Part shown: positions 35,454 to 40,515 of the stretch, in pieces
How the letters are laid out: every line of letters starts with the position of its first letter
Position numbering within the stretch: the stretch's first letter is position 1
Origin: an uncultured Cytophagales bacterium
GTDB lineage: Bacteria; Bacteroidota; Bacteroidia; Cytophagales; 172606-1
Direction: 5' to 3'
Assembly: GCA_902805615.1 (NCBI GenBank)
Contig: CADCTQ010000182.1
Location: 1 to 40,515 of the forward strand
DNA length: 40,515 bases
The notes under the pieces: model-generated
Told to the model about the DNA's origin: nothing
The model's input: only the letters and a program-made list of their open reading frames with translations
Database searches by the model: none
Position numbers and translations under genes: made by a program

Positions 35454-36422
35454 TTAATTGAGCACCTGGCCGCCGTTGTTCTGGAGCAGTTTTTTGTACA
35501 GGTACGTACCCACGGCAATGTCAAAAACGGCCATGCCCATGGGGTTGAACATGAGGGGGGTTTTGGGTTCGTACTGCGCCATGGCGTTGCCGGCGATCAC
35601 GTCGGCGAGGGTCCGGGTTTCTTCCTTGCGGAGCCCCCCTTCGAGGTGAAACCTTTCCACGTCCGTATTTTCCCGGCATACTTCCTCCCAGTCGTCCACG
35701 ATGATGCCGTTGCGGAAGTAAGGATAGATGCCGGTGGTATAGTCCCGGAGGGAAACGTTGAGGTGGAGGGAGGCGGGTTTGGGTTCTTTGTTGATGTAGG
35801 GCTGTTTGGCTACCGTACACGTGATGAACACGTCGGATTCCTGGTATACCCGCTCCCAGGAGTTGGTGATGATCACTTTGCCGGAGCTGGGTTCGATGGA
35901 AGCGGGGTCAATGCCGCGAATGTCGTGCAGAAAGACGTTCTGCAGCTGCGGACCCATGATTTCGCAGCACATCTTGTAGTGGTGCCGGCCGATCGGCCCC
36001 CAGCCGTTGATGCCCAGGTTGATCTTGGGGGCGGGGCGGTGCCGGAGGTATTGCTTGAGGAGCAGCCCGCTGACGGCGGTCGTCCGGACGATGCTGAGCT
36101 GGGGCGTATTGATGATGGCCAGCGGCTCGCCGGTGGCCGCGTTGTTGAGCACCACCACGCTGTGCGCCCGGGGCAGGCCCTCCCGGACGTTGCCGGGAAA
36201 ACTGGCGATCCACTTGTTGCCGGCCATGTTGAACTCCCCGCCCAGGTACGCCGGCATGGTGATGATGCGGTTGTCGGGACTGTTGAAGCGCAGGTAAGAC
36301 TTCAAAGGCTGCACGTAATCCAGTTCATTCAGGCAGATCACCGCCTTTTCGATGACCTGAATGTAGTCGTACCAGCAATTGCGGGACTGGGAGATATCGT
36401 TTTCGTTGATGTACAGCGCCAT
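35454..36422 (-). CDS. sbnB: SbnB-like dehydrogenase for L-2,3-diaminopropionate synthesis
   Basis: 322 residues, a member of the ornithine cyclodeaminase/mu-crystallin family. It has the NAD(H)-binding region around NLGINGWGPIGRHHYKMC and the substrate-side segment GGEFNMAGNKWIASFPGN. In staphyloferrin B biosynthesis SbnB oxidatively cleaves N-(1-amino-1-carboxy-2-ethyl)-glutamate (ACEGA) to L-2,3-diaminopropionate and 2-oxoglutarate. The neighbouring SbnA-like gene immediately upstream supports this role over a cyclodeaminase. It ends 157 bases before the dioxygenase start. The gene starts with ATG at 36422, directly after the AT-rich spacer that carries two 36-bp direct repeats. The product, Dap, would feed the NRPS A domains with DIWE(V/L)TADDK codes. 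I assign the symbol by family and pairing, not by a database match. Confidence 0.88.
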   Translation of the reverse strand: MALYINENDISQSRNCWYDYIQVIEKAVICLNELDYVQPLKSYLRFNSPDNRIITMPAYLGGEFNMAGNKWIASFPGNVREGLPRAHSVVVLNNAATGEPLAIINTPQLSIVRTTAVSGLLLKQYLRHRPAPKINLGINGWGPIGRHHYKMCCEIMGPQLQNVFLHDIRGIDPASIEPSSGKVIITNSWERVYQESDVFITCTVAKQPYINKEPKPASLHLNVSLRDYTTGIYPYFRNGIIVDDWEEVCRENTDVERFHLEGGLRKEETRTLADVIAGNAMAQYEPKTPLMFNPMGMAVFDIAVGTYLYKKLLQNNGGQVLN

Positions 36423-36541
36423 GTTAGACCAGGATGAACATGATTAAAAGGTCATTTGAGGATATCCGCTTGATAATTACCTTGATGAAATGATTAAAAG
36501 ATCATTTGAGGATATCCACTTGATAGCTAGATAGAAACAAT
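36423..36541. repeat. two 36-bp direct repeats, 50-bp period, in an AT-rich spacer
   Basis: The sequence ATGATTAAAAGRTCATTTGA, continuing through GGATATCCRCTTGATA, occurs at 36440-36475 and again at 36490-36525 with only two differences. The period is exactly 50 bases. The spacer lies between the sbnA-like stop and the sbnB-like start and is strikingly AT-rich inside GC-rich genes. Each copy contains the palindrome GGATATCC. The repeats could be a regulator-binding site, a secondary promoter region or remnants of a small repeat element. I found no clear Bacteroidota -33/-7 promoter in it. Confidence 0.8.
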
Positions 36542-37528
36542 TTACAGGCCGAACGCCCTGGCGCACCACTGCGGGTTGAAAACGGTGTCAATGTATTTTT
36601 CGCCCCCGTCGGGAAAGATGGACAGGACGTTGACGGGTTTTTCGGGCGGGCAGCCGGCAAAATACCGGTTGACGGCCGCGTACACGGACCCCGATGATCC
36701 GCCGGCGAAGAGGTAATGCTTCCGGAGCAGTTCGTGACACATCAGGGCCGCGTCGCGTTCGGCAACGCGCACCACCTCGTCTATGTGGGCCAGTTCGAGG
36801 ATGCCGGGTACCAGGCTGGAGCCAATGCCCGGGATGTACCTTTTGCCGGGCGTGCCGCCAAACAGCACCGAGCCGTGGGTGTCTACGGCAATGATGGTGA
36901 TGCCGGGGTACCGCTCCTTGAGCTTCCTGGACAAGCCCGTGATGGTGCCGCCGGAGCTTACCCCGATGAAGGCGTAGTCGAGTTCTTCCAGGGCCACGCA
37001 CACTTCTTCGCCCAGCGTGTGGTAATAGGCATCGGCGTTCATCGGGCTGCCGTACTGATTCACCCAGTAGCAATTGTCGGTTTCAGCCAGCAGGCTGCGG
37101 ACTTTGGCGATTCTGGTCAGCAGGTAGCCGCCGTTTGCGTCGGGCGTATCTACCATGATGAGTTCGGCCCCGTAATTTTCCATCAGCATGCGGTTGTAAA
37201 GCAGCAGGTTGGGGTCTACGACGCACTTGAATTTGAGCCCCAGGCGCCGGCTGAAAGCCGCAAGTGCAACGCCGAAGTTGCCCGAAGAAGATTCAATGAT
37301 GGTCGTCTGCCGGTCAATGAGCTGCTCCCGGAGCAGCCGGGTCAGGATGTAGTAAGCCGCCCGCGCCTTGATGCTTCCGGTCGGGTTGAAACTTTCGACC
37401 TTCACAAACAGGTTGACCAGCGGGTTGGGTTCGTAGGGAAGGTGGAGCAGCGGCGTGTTGCCGACCATGCTGAGGATACAGTCCGGTACCGGCCGGACCA
37501 AGTCCGGGGAGGGGGCAGCAATGTGCAT
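36542..37528 (-). CDS. sbnA: SbnA-like PLP enzyme for L-2,3-diaminopropionate synthesis
   Basis: 328 residues, fold type II PLP enzyme of the cysteine synthase family. It has the Schiff-base lysine in NPTGSIKARAA (Lys about 54), the phosphate/substrate loop ESSSGNFGVAL, and the glycine-rich SSGGTITG PLP-phosphate site. SbnA joins O-phospho-L-serine and L-glutamate to give N-(1-amino-1-carboxy-2-ethyl)-glutamate, the substrate of SbnB. The pairing with an SbnB-like gene distinguishes it from an ordinary cysteine synthase, and the sequence lacks nothing obvious. It starts with ATG at 37528, 85 bases after the NusG-like gene. An ordinary O-acetylserine sulfhydrylase is the main alternative, made unlikely by the neighbour. 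Confidence 0.9.
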   Translation of the reverse strand: MHIAAPSPDLVRPVPDCILSMVGNTPLLHLPYEPNPLVNLFVKVESFNPTGSIKARAAYYILTRLLREQLIDRQTTIIESSSGNFGVALAAFSRRLGLKFKCVVDPNLLLYNRMLMENYGAELIMVDTPDANGGYLLTRIAKVRSLLAETDNCYWVNQYGSPMNADAYYHTLGEEVCVALEELDYAFIGVSSGGTITGLSRKLKERYPGITIIAVDTHGSVLFGGTPGKRYIPGIGSSLVPGILELAHIDEVVRVAERDAALMCHELLRKHYLFAGGSSGSVYAAVNRYFAGCPPEKPVNVLSIFPDGGEKYIDTVFNPQWCARAFGL

Positions 37529-37613
37529 GTGCAGGATTGTTTAGCGTGCGGTGAAGGAATTGCGGATGCCCGCGAAAGGGAACCCTGGCAGCAAGGCGGG
37601 TCGGGCGACCCGG
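37529..37613 (-). other. short spacer with a stem-loop just after the NusG-like gene
   Basis: Right after the TAA stop of the NusG-like gene lies a perfect inverted repeat, CGGGTC (37597-37602) and GACCCG (37607-37612), with a 4-base loop. There is no T-run after it on the transcribed strand. It could be a pause or weak termination point between the regulator and the biosynthetic genes, which a processive antiterminator would overcome. This is conjecture from position. Confidence 0.35.
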
Positions 37614-38153
37614 TTACACGGAACCGGCAGTGGTCTGGATTTCAAAGTCTTCCAGTACGGAGCCGGCTTCAAGGTGCAGTACGATGGTATGGTTGAGGGC
37701 GTCCAGGTGAATGATCACGTTTTGCTGGTGGTTTTCCCGGACCATTATCCCCTTCATGCCGGCCATGCTCCCCTGTTTCACGACGACCCGTTTGCCGGTT
37801 CTGATGGGGATGCGCCCGGCCTCGCTCGATATGGTAATGTTGTTCACGAGGACGGTCCGGATCAGGTGTATTTCCTCATCGTGCATGATGGCCGGTCTCC
37901 CTTCGTAGGCCACGAACCGGACCAGTTCCCGGCATTGCAGCAGGTTCCACCTTTCCCGGGGATTGACGTGGATGAATACGTAGTTGGGGAACAGGGGAAC
38001 TTCAATTTTCTTCTTGCGGTCACTCCACTCTTTGATTACCTGGTTGAGCGGAAGGTACGATTCCACCCCCATGTCCGCCAGGCGGCTATGCAGTTTCTTT
38101 TCGCACCTTGGCATGGTATAGCCCACCAACCAGTGCAATCGTTCATTACTCAT
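37614..38153 (-). CDS. specialised NusG paralogue (UpxY/LoaP-like antiterminator)
   Basis: 179 residues with an N-terminal NGN domain (HWLVGYTMPRCEKKLHSRL, then FPNYVFIHVNPRERW) and a C-terminal KOW motif (GKRVVVKQGSMAGMKGIM). This is the architecture of NusG/RfaH. Short stand-alone copies at the head of long operons are known as UpxY in Bacteroides capsule loci and LoaP in Firmicutes antibiotic clusters. They keep RNA polymerase elongating through one particular operon. It is not the housekeeping NusG, as there is no secE/rplK context. Here it is the first gene of a same-strand run of more than 37 kb. The start ATG (38151-38153) is preceded by an A-rich stretch. The assignment as operon-specific regulator is inferred from position and length. 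Confidence 0.9.
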   Translation of the reverse strand: MSNERLHWLVGYTMPRCEKKLHSRLADMGVESYLPLNQVIKEWSDRKKKIEVPLFPNYVFIHVNPRERWNLLQCRELVRFVAYEGRPAIMHDEEIHLIRTVLVNNITISSEAGRIPIRTGKRVVVKQGSMAGMKGIMVRENHQQNVIIHLDALNHTIVLHLEAGSVLEDFEIQTTAGSV

Positions 38154-38600
38154 AAGCCTTATTTTTAGGGTCAGGTTCAGGTAACTGGTAACGTGAGGGT
38201 GAAGCAGGCAGCCAGTGGCGTGCCTCCGGATGGCCGTGTTTACGGCTTCCGGTGCAAGGGCAAGGTATTTAACAAATTTGACAGGGCTTTGCCGTATTAA
38301 CTCCCGTGAATGGCCTTCCTGTTAGGTGCGCCGGTGAGGTAAATTGGAAGTCGTTGGCGATGCGGTGCCGGGCAGTGTGTGAGGGTTTTCGCAGAGAAAG
38401 GAGTAACCCGCCCGAACGGGAATCGGTCCCGAATTCGATGTCACTAAACAAGGTTACGGGTTGTGCTTTTACAAATGAAAACAAATGAGGTGAACATATT
38501 GCGAGATGAAATCTACAAAACCCGGCAGGATGACCATGTAAGTTTTGGTCAAAAGACCCGGATTATTTGACGGCCGGGATGAAATGCAGCCGGGCTTCAG
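38154..38600 (-). promoter_or_regulatory. upstream leader region of the cluster, with a stem-loop
   Basis: No convincing gene lies here; short frames on both strands lack recognisable features. As it precedes the first gene of the operon, it should contain the main promoter and the 5' leader, but I could not place a -33/-7 pair with confidence. An imperfect stem-loop lies at 38226-38252: CCGGA and GCCGT pair with ACGGC and TCCGG around a GTTT loop. It is about 75 bases before the NusG-like start and is a candidate RNA element for recruiting the antiterminator. The stretch 38440-38560 is clearly AT-richer than the genes. Confidence 0.35.
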
Positions 38601-39225
38601 GGCGGATTATGGTGATTTCACGCCGATTTTGTTCACTTCACGCGCATCGGAGTGGCTTTCACTCCTATCCGGTAAAAATCTTATTGACTTCCTGTGTTTT
38701 TTTCTTAGTGTTTGGTTCACCCTTATTTCACCCGGGCTGCCGCCGTATACCGGACCCGAATCTCCGCCGCGGGTCGCCGGGCGACGGCCGGAAAAGACAC
38801 ATCGGCGGCTGGGGATTTTCCCGGTGGGGTAGCCCGGCCCCGGTTCCTCCGCTTCCGTCCGGGGTTGCACGGAGTACATGCAGGACTTCCGCATGGGCAG
38901 CGGTGGGTGATACCATTGCCGCGCCCGGTTGGGAAACCGGCTGGCGCAACGCGTGCCATAGCTTTTAACGCGCGGGGTACCAGCCGCCAAATACAGGTAG
39001 CACGTGTTGCGCCAAACCACTGCACCTGGCAGGTGCTCTCCCGGAAGCCCACGGCTAAGGCTGTACTGGGAAAACGGTTCAGTACCCTTACGGTTGGGGG
39101 TAGTCTCCGTATGTGACTAGCCTTTTTGAGGCGGATCGGGTTAGCGATGGGTGGGTTAGCGATGGGTGGGTTGTGAGGGGTTGGTTGTGATGGGTGTTAA
39201 TAGGATGGTGATGGGTCAATCATTG
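38601..39225. other. non-coding stretch with several hairpins and a 15-bp tandem repeat
   Basis: I recognise no gene; frames on both strands look like chance. Three perfect inverted repeats stand close together: CCGGTT/AACCGG (38925-38940), GCACCT/AGGTGC (39022-39036) and GTACTG/CAGTAC (39062-39084). From 39138 the 15-mer GGGTTAGCGATGGGT occurs twice in tandem (39138-39152, 39153-39167), followed by degenerate copies to about 39200. The hairpins could belong to an RNA or to a decayed repeat element; I could not match them to a known RNA family. Confidence 0.45.
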
Positions 39226-39229
39226 CGGG

Positions 39230-39406
39230 AAGTGGGGTTTGTTCTTTTTGGCATTGCCCCAAAAAGAACCAAAAAGGTCTAGGCCCAATGATGCTTCCCC
39301 CCGCCAAGCAACCCGCCCCTCGCCATTGGGCCGGGCCCACGCGCCGCGACTCCACCGGTTCCGAAACAACGATACGGCCTCGTAACCAACCGTGCCTGCT
39401 CCCTGC
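39230..39406 (+). repeat. outer inverted repeat, left arm (about 177 bp)
   Basis: This sequence recurs in reverse complement at 40334-40511 with roughly 90% identity by eye. It starts AAGTGGGGTTTGTTC and contains a perfect 11-bp stem, GTTCTTTTTGG (39241-39251) with CCAAAAAGAAC (39259-39269), then GGTCTAGGCCCAATGATGC and CGTAACCAACCGTGC. The sub-hairpin could terminate transcription in either direction. No coding function is visible. Confidence 0.88.
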
Positions 39407-39424
39407 ATATCCACTCACTGCGTA

Positions 39425-39609
39425 GCATCGCAGTCGCGGGCTGGCGCGAAGCTGTGCTTCGTGCCGGCTATGGTTTCCGCCTCTGGCGGAATGAAGGCCA
39501 TTTCTTCCCTCTTGTCCAAAGCATTGCTTCCATTGCCTGGGCAGCGCCCTTGCTTCGACCCACTGGCGCAGGCGTCCGCCGGTGCCTTCCCCTCCCAAGC
39601 GTCCGCTTG
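39425..39609 (+). repeat. inner inverted repeat, left arm (about 185 bp)
   Basis: It matches 39786-39971 in reverse complement, with most differences in the stretch near 39510-39590. Shared blocks include GCAGTCGCGGGCTGGCGCGA, TTCCGCCTCTGGCGGAATGA and CCCAAGCGTCCGCTTG. Open frames across it (for example LRAGYGFRLWRNEG on either strand) arise from the repeat and are probably not translated. About 176 bases of unique sequence separate the two arms. Confidence 0.88.
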
Positions 39610-39785
39610 TTGATTTGCAGGAGAAAGCCTCCCGCTTCCCAGCCGGCCGGCTTACCTGCGCTGCTTACCCGTTCCAATCCAGTTCCCTGCATTCCTTCTC
39701 CTGCCGGTACTCACCAAAGCTTCACCGGTTGGAATGGGTTGAACCTGCAAGAGGTAGTAAGTGGGGCACCTCATATGCGAAAAGG

Positions 39786-39971
39786 CAAGCGGACGCTTGG
39801 GAGCAAAAGGCACAGGCGGACGCCTGCGCCAGCGTGCCCACAGGCAAGGGCGCTGCCTGGGCAATGGAAGCAATGCATTGACATGAGGGAAGAAACGGCC
39901 TTCATTCCGCCAGAGGCGGAAACCATAGCCGGCACGAAGCACAGCTTCGCGCCAGCCCGCGACTGCGATGC
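39786..39971 (-). repeat. inner inverted repeat, right arm
   Basis: Reverse-complement copy of 39425-39609. It contains the short palindrome-like CAAGCGGACGCTTG at its left end and CCCGCGACTGCGATGC at its right end. With the outer arms it makes a nested, roughly 1.28-kb palindromic structure. Confidence 0.88.
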
Positions 39972-40281
39972 GCGCCAGCACGTCACACCAGCCTGTTTTA
40001 CTACGCGCCAGCAGGCAATAGTGATGCGGCCGGCTTGTGCCGCTGCGACTCATCAGGGAACGCTAATCACGTTCTCCGGCTTCCCCCTTATTTAGAACAA
40101 AGCTTAGTTTTGCCACTCTTTTGCCGTTAGTTCTCCCTCTTCACGATCCAATTGATGGGCATTTTACCCAAATCGCCCCAAGGCAAAGCTTCATAAGCTT
40201 CCGGACAGGGCCGGCAGAAGCAAAACCAAGTTTTGCTCTTAGAAAGGGGGTAGTCGGAGTATATGATTAGTGCCCTCCCTA

Positions 40282-40341
40282 GTGGATACCCAGTGAGTGG
40301 ATACGCAGTGGGTAGCCAGGCAGTGGGTAGCCAGGCAGTGA
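40282..40341 (+). repeat. four degenerate 15-bp tandem repeats
   Basis: GTGGATACCCAGTGA, GTGGATACGCAGTGG, GTAGCCAGGCAGTGG and GTAGCCAGGCAGTGA follow each other without gaps. The last copy overlaps the start of the outer right arm by a few bases. The 15-bp period equals that of the tandem repeat at 39138, although the unit differs. The region 39972-40281 before it holds no recognisable gene. Confidence 0.85.
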
Positions 40342-40511
40342 GCGGGCACGGTTGGTTACGAGCCCGTACCGTTTCCCCGGCACCGGTGGGATCGCGGCGC
40401 GTGGGCCCGGCCCAATGGCGAGGGGCGGGTTGATTGGCGGGGGGAAGCATCATTGGGCCTAGACCTTTTTGGTTCTTTTTGGGGCAATGCCAAAAAGAAC
40501 AAACCCCACTT
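40334..40511 (-). repeat. outer inverted repeat, right arm
   Basis: Reverse-complement copy of 39230-39406, including the same 11-bp stem, GTTCTTTTTGG (40472-40482) with CCAAAAAGAAC (40490-40500). It ends four bases before the window edge, so the repeat may continue outside. Confidence 0.88.
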
Positions 40512-40515
40512 ACGC

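Noticed and set aside
35297-35524. Longer N-terminus of the tryptophan dioxygenase (start at 35524)
   Set aside because: It would overlap the sbnB-like gene by about 70 bases and adds a non-conserved stretch. The ATG at 35296 fits the family start.
38273-38280. CAAATTTG as a Bacteroidota -7 promoter element for the NusG-like gene
   Set aside because: It fits seven of eight bases of TAnnTTTG on the minus strand, but no TTG lies at the expected -33 spacing, so I do not call a promoter.
38607-39020. Possible 137-residue minus-strand gene and overlapping plus-strand frames
   Set aside because: No family features, biased composition from hairpin-rich DNA, and conflicting frames on both strands. 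I treat the region as non-coding.
39020-39125. Group II intron domain V-like signal (GGCTGTACTG..TACGGTTGGGGG)
   Set aside because: The catalytic AGC/GAAA features of domain V are not in the right places, the stem mismatches in the middle, and there is no reverse transcriptase gene nearby.
39454-40095. Open frames of about 60-213 codons in the inverted-repeat block
   Set aside because: They are created by the repeat arms (similar peptides appear on both strands) and have no start context or domain support.

Overview
The window is about 38 kb of one large biosynthetic gene cluster, followed at its right end by about 2.4 kb of non-coding, repeat-rich DNA. Every gene I can support lies on the minus strand, so the cluster reads from about 38.15 kb leftwards and runs off the left edge inside an adenylation domain. 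Coding DNA is very GC-rich. Start codons mostly lack Shine-Dalgarno sequences and some have A-rich upstream bases, and the first gene is a short specialised NusG paralogue. Together these suggest a high-GC member of the Bacteroidota, but I cannot name a genus or the product.

Layout in transcription order: a NusG/UpxY/LoaP-like elongation factor (38153-37614); SbnA-like and SbnB-like enzymes for L-2,3-diaminopropionate (37528-35454); a tryptophan 2,3-dioxygenase (35296-34346); a fatty acyl-AMP ligase fused to a carrier domain (34308-32134); a PKS protein KS-AT-DH(N-half) (32126-29019); a second PKS protein with luciferase-like monooxygenase (LLM)-DH(C-half)-KR-ACP (29001-25606); a trimodular NRPS (C-A-T)x3 (25495-15734); a C-A-T NRPS with a docking domain (15737-12324); a NodU/CmcH-type carbamoyltransferase (12282-10558); and a KS-pseudoAT-T-T-C-A... 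megasynthase (10478 down to the left edge), interrupted by one in-frame TAA at 4521-4523.

Inferred logic: the ligase loads a fatty acyl chain, the split PKS module extends it with malonate and the LLM domain may oxidise it, and the NRPSs add amino acids. Pocket residues read by eye suggest a diamino acid (Dap/Dab-like code DIWEVTADDK), Asn (DLTKIGEVGK), a Cys/Gly-like residue (DLYDFSLVWK) and Ser (DVWHFSLVDK). A ketosynthase step follows, then a module with two adenylation domains (unknown code DVMYLATIIK and Dap/Dab-like DIWELTADDK), then Asp (DLTKVGHIGK). SbnA/SbnB would supply the diamino acid. No thioesterase, transporter or phosphopantetheinyl transferase is present here.

The most unusual features are: (i) a complete adenylation domain inserted into another one between core motifs A8 and A9, so two A9-A10 segments occur back to back before one carrier domain; (ii) the single nonsense codon inside that inserted domain; (iii) a dehydratase domain cut exactly between its two hot-dog halves, which sit on two genes with an LLM domain at the cut; (iv) the dedicated NusG paralogue heading the operon; and (v) nested long inverted repeats at 39.2-40.5 kb.
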